The position numbers were made by a program, and so were the translations under genes. Of a DNA stretch of 64,000 nucleotides, positions 1-12,125 are shown piece after piece. Source of the stretch: Litomosoides sigmodontis. Its lineage: Eukaryota; Nematoda; Chromadorea; Rhabditida; Onchocercidae. The notes below the pieces were generated by a model. The model had not been told where the DNA came from. It saw nothing but the letters and a program-made list of their open reading frames with translations, and ran no database searches. Position 1 is the stretch's first letter; each line of letters starts with the position of its first letter. Where the stretch lies: the NCBI GenBank assembly GCA_963070105.1, contig OY718805.1, forward strand, positions 6,754,001 through 6,818,000. Reading direction: 5' to 3'.

Positions 1-2156
1 ATCTTCGTCATCCGAAGGTAGAAAATCAGCAATTTTTCGATAATAATCGAGCTTTAAACTGAAAAATGATTCAGAGAGTTCTCCTATTTTCGTTCAAATA
101 AGCAGTTTATTCAAATACAAGAAGAGTGAAATAATACATACCCTTTCATTTTTTCCTTCACTTTCTTTCCTAGTTTTGCAACCAATTTTCTATCCTTCAA
201 AAATATATCTGATAAAAGTTAAGTGAATTATCGAAGATTTTGGAAACCCAAAATACATAAAATTGACGTGTTAATGACGAAAATATAAGTTTTATAGCCT
301 CAGAAACTCACTTGTTCTTGTATCCAAGCCTCATCTGCACTTGAACTCGAAATTGTATCCAAATTAAGCCCACCGTACTTCTGCAAGAATTTCTATCCAC
401 GAAACTGTTAATAAAATCAAACTAAAAACTTATGTTAGAGAACAGATAATGCTCAGAATGAAGGATACTTCTCTATTTCTAGGAGCTTCTCCTTCTGAAC
501 CACTCATTCCAGGAGTCAACTTCTCGACAACGCCGTCTATCATTCTTCTTTTTTCAGTGACATATTCCTCCTCCACTACCACTGCTGCTTTGTTTGACGC
601 TAATCTCTTCCTTTCATTGAACTAAAAATTACATGCAAGAATATTTGAAAACAATATTTCCACATGGTTCCATTACTTGCATAAAAGGAAATTTACCCTA
701 TCATAAGCGTAAAAACGGAAACAATATCAGAGAATTTCACACTCACTAACAATACGAAAACCTGCTTGAAAAAAAAACAGAATTAGTTAGAACTAGCACT
801 TACTCTTGCAATCCTTATAAATGGATTTGCAATGGCCTCTTCTTCAGACTTCTGTGCAACAGTCTCTTTGATAACGAAAAAGAAACTCCCGATCTGGAAG
901 AACCAGATGGTCAAGAAAAAGCAATCCATAAAAAACTTATAAAACTCTTAACTTCATTCTTCTTTTTACGAGACAAATCTGTTGGCAGATAACGCAGGAA
1001 AGGAGCGATTTTTTAGTCCAACTATTGCAAAAATTGTTATTCATTAAAAGGGGACATGATACCAATCATTTACCTCTTTTTTTTTAAAACTAAATCGGCT
1101 TTGCATTTATTTATCACTACTCATAATAAACGCTTAAAGAAGATGTACAGATTTTAAGAAGATTGATCTGTATTTTTAATTTATATAAGTAGGTGAATTC
1201 ATTGTTTTTGGTCTTTATCTTCATAGAATACTGCTTACGCCTTAGCAAAAACAGCATTTCAGGGAGAAAAAAATTAAAAAAACAGACTGATACATCAATA
1301 TTTAAAGGAAACGTCTCAAACAATAAACAGCACAGATTTATACAAATAAGACAGAAAATAATGAAAAAAAAACCTTTCTTCACGCAGTTTTCAGATAGAT
1401 TAATGAATTATCGACTAATCATTATTAATCCTCATTCTATGAGCTGTTGTTATATGAACATAATAAAACTCAAGTTCCTAAACGATAGGAGGGAAAGAAG
1501 AAAATGATACAGCTCAAAACGCAGCAAAATGACAGACTTACTTTTTTCAAATTATTTTTCTACATTTGTAAAATCAAACTCAATTCCCACGTTATTCTCA
1601 AGTAAAAGATTTTCTTACTTCAATAACTCTAAAAGACTACTGACACAGAGAAAAATAATATCAATATGCGTTCACGAAACAGGTCACAAGATCCATTTTA
1701 AAAATATTCCAAAATTAACATTAAAAGCTTCTTACTTGCAGAATGGCGAAGGGTTTCAACTCTTTTTCTTTCTCTACAACAAACGGCCCACCGTCGTAAC
1801 CGGTGCCATAAGTACTTGTGTCTCGAGCAAGTAACTAAAATATCTAGAAACCGTAAAAGAAGACCGAAGACACAATCACAGTATGAAATTCACAAAAAAC
1901 AATCAACATGACCGATTATAATATTGAATCCTTTTAGGTTTTACTAGCAAAAACTTACGCAACCATTTGACAGCAGCTCAAGTTTCAGATGAATTCGACT
2001 TACTCCCTGCGCATTAACCCCAAGTGCAATCTCACAATGGCGCTTGTCCCGACCAATACAAACACTATCACCCACTTGTGCAAAGCTATAGAGAATTTTA
2101 TCTGCAAAATTTTCACCACTTTTAATTGGCCGCTTTGTTACTGCAATTAAAAGCAT
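1..2156 (-). CDS. FHA-domain protein, N-terminal part (3' end beyond window)
   Basis: Seven exons read on the minus strand: 2156-1959, 1834-1736, 893-804, 621-469, 380-312, 194-142 and 58-1, all joining in phase with GT..AG introns. The first three exons make a forkhead-associated domain, a phosphothreonine-binding fold: GRD at residues 35-37, SRIH at 53-56 and the turn YGT at 75-77, where other FHA proteins have S/T-x-x-GT. After the domain the protein becomes charged and probably disordered or coiled (KRRMIDGVVEKL, KKVKEKMKG, FLPSDDED). The start is the first ATG after an unpaired acceptor (aatttag, about 16 bases upstream), as expected for spliced-leader addition. The FHA start recalls TCF19- or nibrin-like proteins, but no BRCT domain follows, so I do not name it. 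The C-terminus lies to the left of the window. Confidence 0.8.
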
Positions 2157-2860
2157 ACCCCACCCAAAACACTAAATTTCCGTAGTTCGCAGACATCGAT
2201 CTCCAATATTATGAAAAACTGTTAGGATCGCTAAATGCAGCTCATTAAGCTAAATTTCCCTTTCTGACCATGAAGGATTTTGTGCTTACCTGGACTATGA
2301 TGGAACGCTATTGTTATAACCATTGACAACACTTGCCAAATGAAATATATCTGTAAAAATGAACTATAGTTACTGACAATATGGCACACTGCCATCTCCA
2401 TCCTATTCTCTGAACAGATACTTAATGTTTTGTTACAGCTCCTTGTTTAACTAGAAAACAACCAGCGTAAAGTCAATATGGATGGGTTTCGGTTGCGTAC
2501 ACAATAACATGGCGAAGAATACACATCTGAACTATTTTTCACCATCGCTCCCTCACATCCACACATAGTCAAACGTAGATAAATCATGCAATTTTTTATA
2601 CTTTCCGATTTTCATAAATTTCTTGAACAAGTAAGAATGCATTTGCTATCTCAATGAGTTAATTAATGCCCTTTTTGCAATTTGCTTATGGAACTTCAGA
2701 AGCAACAGTGAACTAGTGATAGGGAGATCACCAGATGCAGTATGACCAACTTTGCACTGCATGTTTTTCAAAACACATGATGAAATTTTTATTGCTTTCG
2801 AAATATATGATAACGTTAACATGAAAACAATAATCATAACCAGACAGCCGAAGTAAATTC
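2157..2860. other. Intergenic between eL42 and the FHA gene
   Basis: About 700 bases hold the probable 3' UTR of eL42 and the upstream region of the FHA gene, both on the minus strand. No convincing coding exon or RNA gene was seen. Short open frames here lack supporting splice structure. Confidence 0.5.
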
Positions 2861-3505
2861 CTAGAACTGAATAACCTGAAAATAAACAATTTTAGAAAAA
2901 GCAAATCAAACAAATAAGAGGGAAATATTGATTCTAAGAACATATGATATCATTCATAATAGTTGTTATGAATTAACCAGCTTCAAAACTCATACTCTTT
3001 GTTCTTCTCGCTCCCATATTTTCATAAGACAAAATCTTCCTGAAAATTAAATATCAACCAATAAATGTTACACCTGTCCGCGTGTTTTTTTCTGGCCGCC
3101 GAGTTCAAAATGCTTGCATCGCTTGATTGGCAATTGCTTGCGATGCTTGCAATCCGTACATTCCATTCTTAAAACAATTTTCTTCGTTGTTTTTGCCTTT
3201 TTCCTGAAAATTGGCTTCGTCTGACCACCAAAACCTTTCTGTTTGGAGTCGTACCGTCTCCTACCTGAAATAAAAAAAGTAGTTCAATTGAATGATATGC
3301 AAGTCAGTCTGTTAGTACAGCACACAACAACCCGTAATATGTGTACTAATTATAGGGAGGAATTTTGTATTGAGGGAAATTCATAAAACACACCCTGTGC
3401 AAGCCTTGATTCCTTGCCCTTCTTATATTGCGTTACTTTATGCACTGTGTGCCGACGGCACTTTCCACTACAAAATGTTCGCCGTGTTTTCGGAACGTTA
3501 ACCAT
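2861..3505 (-). CDS. RPL36A: 60S ribosomal protein eL42 (L44/L36a)
   Basis: Three exons: 3505-3394, 3264-3074 and a 15-base final coding exon 2875-2861, giving 105 residues, the usual family length. The protein starts [11 protein letters not shown], contains [24 protein letters not shown] and RMECTDCKH, and ends in the universal GQVIQF. eL42 is a zinc-binding large-subunit protein near the ribosomal E site. If the second exon were read through, it would stop one codon after its donor (GQV stop). Only splicing to GTT ATT CAG TTC TAG at 2875-2861 restores the conserved tail. Residue 55, in TKP, is proline. At the equivalent position of fungal eL42 proline is linked to cycloheximide sensitivity and glutamine to resistance. 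An unpaired acceptor (tttccag) lies 11 bases before the ATG. Confidence 0.96.
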
Positions 3506-5845
3506 TTTGATCAGTCCTGGAAAGTATTCAATTACACAACCCTATCCAAACTGCCCAAGCCCCAGCGCACGGCATCCTACTTCCCCAATGCAAACCACTC
3601 AGAACAAATAATGGCCAACCGCGAAGTGCCAGCAGTTGTTGTTAGAGCTCGTCGGAATTACGTGTATATTTAGCTCCTTTGGTTGCGTGGGAGGGATGGA
3701 GATATGAACGAAATTATTTGATGACATTATAGTAGTGTTCTCACAACTTTACGTAAAGCAAAACCCGGTGATCTTCGACATACCGACAAGGTGGAACACT
3801 CAATGCAACCTTTGCGTATCGTTATGCTACGAAAGTAGCATGGGTTCGAAGCCGTTTCGAACCAAACTGGCAAAAAATTTAAACTGGACCGTTAAGCTTT
3901 GCAATCGGATTATTTACTTTAAAAGGGATAAATAAAGCTGGAAAGTGCCGTCATATCATTGGTGTTAACTTAATGATGAACGGCTGGTCTTCAGGTGCTG
4001 CGTGTACCATCTACAGTTTACTTTTTCTCACAATGATTGCATTAACTGCCTGGGATACAGTAGCTGGGCATTCACAGCAAGTATTTTTGGGGAGAGAGAA
4101 GGAGGCTGCTCTTAATCGATCAATAGAAGCTACCGCTAATCGACCAACGGTCGGTGTCAAATCTAGTAGGAGATGTATTGAGTGCTTGATAAACAAGAAA
4201 GCAGCGATATATGAATTATGAACTACGTTTAATATTTATATTTTCAACGTTAGTAGAAACGGTGTTGTTATGTTCGCACCTCACTGTCATAATCCTACCG
4301 CGTGAAATAAACAAATAAACCAGGAGGAGGTGCATTTTTTATGCAATAGAAGTCATAAAGTGTCGTAGGGAGGAATGTTAAAGAATCTAAGTGCATTTCA
4401 GAAATGCGGCATTTACGGACAGAATCTTTATTGCCTTTCCATCAATTTATGCAATAAGGCAAGTTCACCAAGCTTGTTGGCCACATGCTGTTTTCAGTGC
4501 ATTTGTACCTGTTTCTTATATTTGCTTTAATATCCATGCCCTCATTACCAACCTTCTTCAGCATAGAAATATTACGAAGGTTCTTTTCCTCTGAACTTAA
4601 CAATTCGTATTCACTGCACTTCATATTCACTGCTATTTTACAGTACTGCACACAACAGTGCTCAAACATTTCATCTTTCGTATTGCGTAACTTGCAAATT
4701 TTGTCTTCGAAGAAAAAACAAATTACGAAGCTTCACAATGATATACTTCTAGACAGCAACCTTCGTATTAATTATTACGACATTGAGGTTTTTCGCATGC
4801 ATAATTCTTCTATATCCTTTTTTGCTTTGAAGTTTTCAACTCTCTGAATTTAAGGACATAAAAGTTGGCTTAGAAAAGGGGAGAAAGGAAAAAGTAATGA
4901 ATGCAAAGAAATCTTTCTGTTTAGTAATAGTATGAGATATGGCTTTGGTAGTGCAAATATGAAATTGTCTTCTTCAAAGAGTTTTAAGATGGAAGGCATG
5001 AAACCAGCATTTTGTGGTGACTACTTTATACTTGAGATGCCTATTTACTCTATAAAAGAATCGAAATCAAACAGCATGCAATTCCTTCGCAAGCTTTATT
5101 TCCAAAAGTACCGAGATGTGTACACGCATAGCATGTGCAATCGTAAATGTGTCTTCGGTTGCCGTCCAGTGGGGTATGACGAACAGATAATAACTGAACT
5201 CCTGATTCGCGACATACCTGACTTGCACGTATACCAGTGCGACAGGTATAGTGATTTTTACCATTGCTCAACGGTTGTTCTTTAACTGCACTGCAGCTCT
5301 GTTTTCTTCCGGACGAACACTCGCAGTAATGTTTGCAAGATTCTTTTTGTTTGTTATGAAATTTCCACTGCTTCGAATTACAGTTTTATTTTATTAGAAT
5401 GTCATTCAGAAATACTATAAAAATTACAGTGTACATTCTTGGGTCTTCATCGCTGTTGTGATCGTTGTATTCATCATCCTCCTGATCCTAATTAAATGTT
5501 TTATCAGGAGTAAAATATCGAGCATCCGTGGTATTTATTTCAATCTTTGTTCCAATGCAATTTGCTATTTGTGTGTCGCCGCATATGGTTAACAGTAAAA
5601 AACAAATGTTAAAATGATGAAATTGTTCTGTATCTTACAGGAACCACAGAAGTAAATACCTGACGCTCATTTTCACCTCGTTCTTGAAGCCAGTAATAAT
5701 ATTCTCAAGATAATTGTGTATGTCGTATATTGTTATTGGAATATCAATTTCGCGATTTATTGCATTTCGAATAACAACTGAGAACAAACAAAGCTGTTCC
5801 TATGCAGAAAGCCCGAAGTAACTGCTTTCCAAATAAATATGGAGA
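3506..5845. other. Intergenic between eL42 and the SLC3-like gene
   Basis: Apart from the possible small gene at 3973-4221, no exon could be defended. At 5050-5285 three overlapping frames on both strands stay open together (for example plus-strand 4932-5285, 117 codons with a cysteine cluster CNRKCVFGC). None resembles a known family and none has clear splice partners. The 5' flank of eL42 and the 3' flank of the SLC3-like gene must lie here. Confidence 0.4.
3973..4221 (+). CDS. Possible small secreted protein
   Basis: Single open frame of 82 codons starting ATGATGAACGG. The first 33 or so residues look like a signal peptide: a short polar start, then the hydrophobic stretch IYSLLFLTMIALTAW, then small residues before a polar region. 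The rest is basic and polar with a dibasic RR followed by a cysteine pair (CIEC) and ends KKAAIYEL. Two AATAAA-like motifs follow at about 4305-4315, a plausible polyadenylation site for such a short gene. No family was recognised. The opposite strand is also partly open here, so the call rests only on the signal-peptide pattern and the downstream polyA motif. Confidence 0.35.
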   Translation: MMNGWSSGAACTIYSLLFLTMIALTAWDTVAGHSQQVFLGREKEAALNRSIEATANRPTVGVKSSRRCIECLINKKAAIYEL

Positions 5846-8800
5846 TCAAGAGACGAACTTTAATACGACACCCCATTCAGATGGTATTGTGACGATGCCA
5901 CTGCTGAGATCGATCACTTGACGATAGTGATACTGCTTTGCATTGCTACTAAATGCGATTACTACTGCCTGATGCAAGTCCTTACTTTTCGCACTTGATA
6001 ATTGGATTGGCAGTGCTATGTCAGCTGCACCAAAATTAAACGCCCCTAAATAAATCTGAAAAAAAAATAATACCTTTCTCAATATACTATGGTGAATAAT
6101 TTTCAACTTCCCCCAATTTATCAAATAATATATATTACGTTTCCAGTAGGGCTCTTATCGTCCTTTGCATATCTGATGACCGTAAAGGAACTGTTTATCA
6201 ATGGTCCAATAATGGTATGTCCAAAACTAAGCGTCTCATCTCTTTTTCTTAATCGAGCCAGTTTTTGGAAGGTCTTCAGATGTGAGCGCTGAGAACTGTA
6301 TTGTTTCTAAAATTTGCAGCGTTAATTTATGCCAAAGGTTTCTGAAACTTGTCATTTTATAAACCCAGTGCATATGCGAATTTGCATGATGAATTTCCTA
6401 TAGCAGTTAACGGGACAAAAAACCTACAGCCCAGTTATTGTCTGCAAAATCTGGATGAACTGGGATGCTTGAAGGATTAGCACTTGAAAATCCAGCATTT
6501 GCAGAATCATCCCACTGCATAGCGCCCTTTTGAACTGGCACCTGCAATGAAGCATACACTTTTGCTTAGACTTTGAAATATTCGGTAGAAAAATACGACG
6601 GAATCACTCACTAATTTTTCATTTGGTAAGTCCACCATCCCAATTTCATCGCCGTAGTAGACAGCGATAGTACCAGGTAAAAACAGCTGCAACATGGTTA
6701 ACAACTCCGCTTGTTGCTGTGATTTTACACGAGAAGCTATCCTTGAAAGTTCTGGATTACCGAACTGCAAGTACTTTGTCATCGATTGTATCAAAATGGT
6801 GGCACGAGGGGTGCTGATTACATCTCCACAACGTTAATGCGACAATATACAAAACCTTGCGACATGAATCACATTTAAAATGTTATATGATTCATGCAAC
6901 TCTTAGCGACTACTTCCTTATCAGAAAGATTCCGGTAAGTAGCGCACACACATGAAATGTAGGATCCTTATTAAAACTTTAAAAACCGAAAATAAAAATG
7001 ACCTCCCACATTGCGGAGACATTGTTTGCTTCGTGAAACTGTATCAATTCAGAAAGTATTTCATGAAGACATCCAATGACATTACCCTCAGTAAGGTGAC
7101 AAATTTGATTATCTTTCTCAATGGTCCTCAATTCGTAATTCATCACTGAATTCAACCCACTGAGGATCAATTCCTTCTTCTCACCTTCCTTCGCGTTATC
7201 ACGCGCAGAGAATAATACACTGTAAATCAATTTCAATTTCTTGATAATTAAAAGAATACGGTGAAAGCAAATAAATTTTACGAAATCTGTTCGGAAACCA
7301 ATATTGTTAAAAAAATGAAGGAGTGAATTACGATGAATATGAAAAAATGAACCATATAAAATGCGATATTGAACTGAATGAATAAAATGCAAAATTAAAC
7401 TGAATAAAATGCAAAATCTGGATTTCTTTTTTACAAATGCTTTGAATTGCTAGAAAATTATTTCGTTTCTGGATTCTCTCACATCTGTTTGGTTCTAGTC
7501 ACTGCACTTTCTTCCACGGAAGTATCAACATGATTCCTGATATCACGAAGAATATCTAAGATATGTGCCCAATCCTAAACTGCGACAATAATTCAATAAA
7601 CGTATTGAGTTCAGAGAAGTAAAATGAACAGTCTGTAATAATCTTTCCAAAGCACGGTGCTTGTAATAGAGATATTCACACAAACCGCTACAGATCCGAA
7701 TTTCCTCCGGGCCAGATATTCGATACCGCTGAGATAGAATCCATCGATACCTTTTTCAATCCAGTACGACATCACTTTCTAGAAGCAAACAAACTGAAAG
7801 AATATTTGGTAAAGAATATTTTTATCTTGTTATTAGTGTTAAAAATGAAACTCACAAACATATTTTCCTGAACATGACCACTTTGCCAATTTAGAACAGG
7901 CCAATCAGGTCGATTTTTGTAATGCATATAGGAGACATTTTTATTTTTTGACATGAAAGGACTGTCTTCAGCAGCTTTCCACCAGTGATAGTAATCCGAA
8001 TAATCAGCATATTCTTTCGCATCTATTTGCGAACTTCGAGTATACCAATTGTGGTTCTTCGATGTAATACTCACCGGTAAGCTTATCACAATTTTCATTT
8101 CTACAAAAAAGCCAATTAATTCCCCGCACTTACTTTGCTTTGAAATAACAGTTTTATTTGAATAACAGTTTTTTTTTCCATATAATTCTCTTACATGTAA
8201 AAATGCAATCCATCTCTTCCATGCTAAAAAGTAATACCAACCTTTGCCGTGAATGGCATCAATTAATTTGTAAGCATCATCATTTGTACCTAGCTTTGGA
8301 TCGACCGTCAAATGATCTTGAACTGCATCATTGAAATCATCAGAATGTAGAAAGGGATTTAGCCATATAACTTGCACACCCAAACGCCGCAAATTTTCAA
8401 GGCGATTGGTAAGACCAATAAAATCACCAACACCATTTCCATCCGAATCTTGGAACGATGGTGTCCAAATCTTGAAACAAAAAGTAGACTCATTAACTCC
8501 AGGTGTAAAAAGTTATGAACACAACAAATTCCCTCGCTTCCTGGAATGGAGTAGGTCATCATTAAAGATAAACCTTATTCTGCACCGCAGAATAGATACT
8601 ACTGGAAAAAAGGGATCCACAAAAGTCACAAAAATTTTACCTGATAAACATTGGCATTCTCCCACCAATTCGGCAATGATTTCGAAACACAGCCCGGGCT
8701 GAGCACGACAACAAGAACAACAACCAGAAACATCAAGACCCATACTAACCAGAACAAGATGAACAGCAACAATCTACACTAAATTTAGGTTTACGATGAT

Positions 8801-10006
8801 GAACTTAATAAAGTCAAAAAAACTGCCTTCAGCTTTTTTTGTTATTACAAACAACTAGCAGTTAAAAATAAAACAGAAGTATCTCTATCATCGGGTTGAT
8901 GTCTTCCACTGATGTTCCACCATCAGTAAATAGGAACTGTATGAGTGCTGTATATATGATAGAGGTCATCTATATGACATGCAAAAGAAGCCTACAGTGC
9001 CTAGAACCAAATCATATTCCACTTTTTTTTCAAACTAGATTTGGCTTCCAAAATACTTTTAGTAGCATAAGATATTTGAGTCAACAAAGCATTCAAGTGA
9101 CAAGGATTTGAATGAATACTTGAATTATCTCTAGTAGAAATGAATGTTTCGGTCATGTAATCATCATGGGAAAGTCTGTAGGAAAGCAACATGCCGAATT
9201 AAAGACGAGCTCAACACTCCCAAAAATAAAAGATCACAATTTAGTAATTCAAAAAAAAGTGATAACCTCAACGCTTTCCAAAATGGATCGTTTCTGTAAC
9301 GTTCCATCTCTGCAATAGTGTATCTAAACTTCTCTTTCATCAATGTTGCAGACCCATCTTCAAGTAGAGGTGCAGAAGGACGCATTTGGAGGCCATCCCC
9401 TGCTTCATCCACAGAGATTCTTTTTTCGTCCTAAGAATACAAATCAGTGTAAGAAATACTCTATTAGAACTCTAATATATCCCACCATTAAACTAATAAT
9501 TGGCCATAACAGATCAATCCATGTCAAGAGCTAATGCAAATTCATTTTTTTCTAATTTAAAGGTTAATGCAGCATGCAACCTCTGCTTCATTTTTAGACA
9601 TAAAAAAGTTGGTAATATGTTGTGCTGTCTTCAAAAATCTTTACTTCATCTACTTCGCGTAGATTTGATATATCTATCGATAAAAAATGATCTAGTTTGA
9701 GATAGGTTTTATCTCACATTCAGTATACAGATTTGAAATTGAAATAATCACGGCAAAAATAGTTACCACACAATTCAAATCAGTAATCTACCAATCAAAT
9801 CATCTTGAAAGAAAAAAATGGAATTTAACGCCTAAAATGGAATCACATATTAATTACTAATTTAAAGAGCACGGAAAAAATTCAACTTGAATTTTTGGAT
9901 TATTTCCACGAACTGCAGTGATGTAACTTTCGGTATGACGTTCTTTGTCCACTTCATACATCCCAGGTGTCTTTCCTCGAGGGCCTGCTAACAAAGCATC
10001 CTCCAT
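5846..10006 (-). CDS. SLC3-family (CD98hc/rBAT-like) heavy-chain glycoprotein, GH13 fold
   Basis: Twelve exons (10006-9887, 9430-9267, 8773-8641, 8470-8242, 8100-7856, 7778-7686, 7574-7483, 7219-6987, 6823-6612, 6541-6428, 6288-6139, 6055-5846) give about 664 residues. An N-terminal cytoplasmic part with EMERYRNDPFWKALR precedes one hydrophobic segment (about 96-118) and an alpha-amylase-like ectodomain: LPNWWENANVYQIW, FQDSDGNGVGDF, LGVQVIWLNP, YYGDEIGM, GAMQWDDSANAGFS. This is the architecture of SLC3 proteins, type II membrane subunits that pair with light-chain amino-acid transporters (C. elegans ATGP-1/-2, human SLC3A1/2). The catalytic sites of true GH13 enzymes are lost: the nucleophile segment reads GIDGFYLSG with serine near 314, the acid/base strand reads IVLFSAR, and the NHD motif reads GNPE near 459-461. 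Transport support is therefore more likely than sugar hydrolysis. The exon 8 donor (6987) is weak and was chosen to keep frame. The ATG follows an unpaired acceptor (tttccag). Confidence 0.9.
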
Positions 10007-10182
10007 CGCGACCTCTGGAAATTATATCAAATTTTCAGACTGACTGAAAAGGACAAAAAAGAAAGCAGAATGAACAGAAAACAAACTGTTCGGTTTTCTC
10101 AACATTCCGCACTTCATAAGAAATCACTCATTTGCACATCTGCTCTCTAGTGGTACAGACTGTGTCTGTCTCTGTACCTATT

Positions 10183-10184
<2 letters not shown>

Positions 10185-10235
<51 letters not shown>
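10185..10235. repeat. (GT)n microsatellite
   Basis: About 25 perfect GT dinucleotide units, upstream of the SLC3-like gene on its promoter side. Likely length-variable between individuals. Confidence 0.97.
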
Positions 10236-10239
<4 letters not shown>

Positions 10240-11121
10240 GAGGGGAGTGGGGCGTGCTGGATGCATTGCTCACTTTACAAAACAGCACTGTTTCCGCAGA
10301 CTTCTGTAGATTTTTTTCCAGCTGGATGGAGAAGAAATTCCATGACTGAGGGTAAAACTACAGTACCCTCATGAAGAGTCCACAGTTGATGATGTACACG
10401 GGTGGAGCGGTAACGCTTATTGCGATAATAAAACAGTGAAAAATCCAAGAGAGTAAAAGCCAATGAGTGAAAAAAAGAGACCTCTTGGCAGAGATGTAGC
10501 TAAAGGGCAGAGTGCAACAAGTGGAAGTGCCTTGTGATGCTAACACATGGAAATGACAGCAGTGAATTAATGAGAGTTGATGAAATATGTGGAGGATAAG
10601 AGAAGAGAAGAAGGGAGGATGAGACGTCAGGCAATACAAATCTTCCTCAATCATTTATTTCACTTTACAGTAAAGTGAAAAGCGATAAACTTTCCTTGAT
10701 GAAACTAATCGATGAGCCACAATACTTCTTGCCTATTCATTTATTGCGATCTTTTTCCTCCTGCAACTTTCCCTTACGTATGACTGATCGGATTTGCGAC
10801 CGTCCGTCCTTGCTACGAATGAGCTGAGCGATGAAGAAAGCGGAAGCGTGGAAGAGGAGCTACCGCAGTGCACACCACGACGGATCACTAAATTACGCTA
10901 CGCACGTAAGTGGGAGCGGAAGTAGCGAGAAGAAATAAGCAGTAGGCTTCTACTCAGGTACCTCCTTCTGTTGCAGATCAGGAAGAGATAAAAAGAGGTG
11001 AAGAAGGAGAGGGTGAGAAGAATAGGTGCAGTGGGGAGACGATGTGCTGGACACATCCCCGCGTCTTACGAAAGGTGAAAGAGCAAGCGACCAACGACCA
11101 CAGTACGGATCGATCGGCTTA

Positions 11122-11145
11122 ATCCATCCATCCATCCATCCATCC
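11122..11145. repeat. (ATCC)n tetranucleotide repeat
   Basis: Six ATCC units in tandem, noncoding, in the repeat-rich region between two divergently placed genes. Confidence 0.95.
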
Positions 11146-12125
11146 TCAACTGCTTGAACACATTCCAATGAAAATTCCCTCATCTCTTATGGGAATTTCA
11201 CAAAACAGCTGAGTTATTAACACTGTGGCCAAAGCAGAAACGTATGTGGCAGGCAAGTTAAATCGCTCCGACTGCCACGGAAGGCATTTCAGTAAATGTA
11301 CATTTTAGGCGACGCTGTGCTCTGACTGAATCGCAAAGCAAAAGTCACAAGTAATTTAGAGGGTAAGGAGAGTGGGACACCTGTGACGACTCTCCAAATA
11401 AGCGTTCCACGGGCAGACGCAACGCGCGTTCTTTACAATGCGAACAGGCCGACGACGCATGGGAGGAAGTGGTGGGATAGGTGCGAAAACCACCATCTTT
11501 TTCGCAGCCTCCCTCGGCTTAACACAGAGCCCAATATGTCAATCCGGTTGTATCACACTGACTGCGATAGGTGGAAGATGGATACAATTACCTGCTCATT
11601 GCGAAGTGCTGACGTATGATGGGTAAGGATAACAACGGATGTAGGACATCCGGACGATCTCAATATTAACATACCGGAATGCCAAGCAAGCGTTTGATGT
11701 GAAGTGTCAGAATTTGTGATGTGAATGCAAATGAATGCAATCTTCTTCAATGATTTTTGACGATAACGTGACCGATTGAATTGGAGCGTTACAGGAATGT
11801 AAACATGAGAAATAGACGGATGAACATGCTAAGCAAGGGAAACATAACTGTCATAAAATTCGTTTACTTTTCGAGACGACCGACAATCACGCATTATTTC
11901 TCTGAAAAATGCAAGCGACAACTTCGCTCTATCATTCCCTCAAAATCTCTCTGGTTTTTCGAATTCTAGCCGCGGTAACTTTTTAGATACTTTTTCTTTC
12001 CTTCCCATTTAAAATAATCTCTGATGTGAAAATTCCACGGTCGTTTTGATTGAGAACTATTCAGAGACAATTCTTCCCTTTAACAATTATTTGTCGCCTT
12101 TTAATAATAATGCTCTATTTTCAAG

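Larger units (their letters stand above)
10007..12125. other. Repeat-rich, locally GC-richer intergenic stretch
   Basis: Holds the upstream region of the SLC3-like gene and possibly undetected 5' exons of the membrane protein at 12.1 kb. It contains the GT microsatellite, purine-rich runs at about 10555-10625 and 10975-11045, an ATCC tetranucleotide run, and higher GC at 10790-11620. Several frames of 60-80 codons are open at 11380-11630 because of that composition. None resembles a protein family. Confidence 0.4.

Noticed and set aside
4932..5285. 117-codon frame with a cysteine cluster
   Set aside because: Two other frames on the opposite strand are open over the same bases, so openness is compositional. 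No family match.
7772..8392. One long minus-strand open frame of 206 codons across two SLC3-like exons
   Set aside because: Part of it (about 8101-8241) is intron read through; splicing 8242 to 8100 gives the GH13-like continuity.
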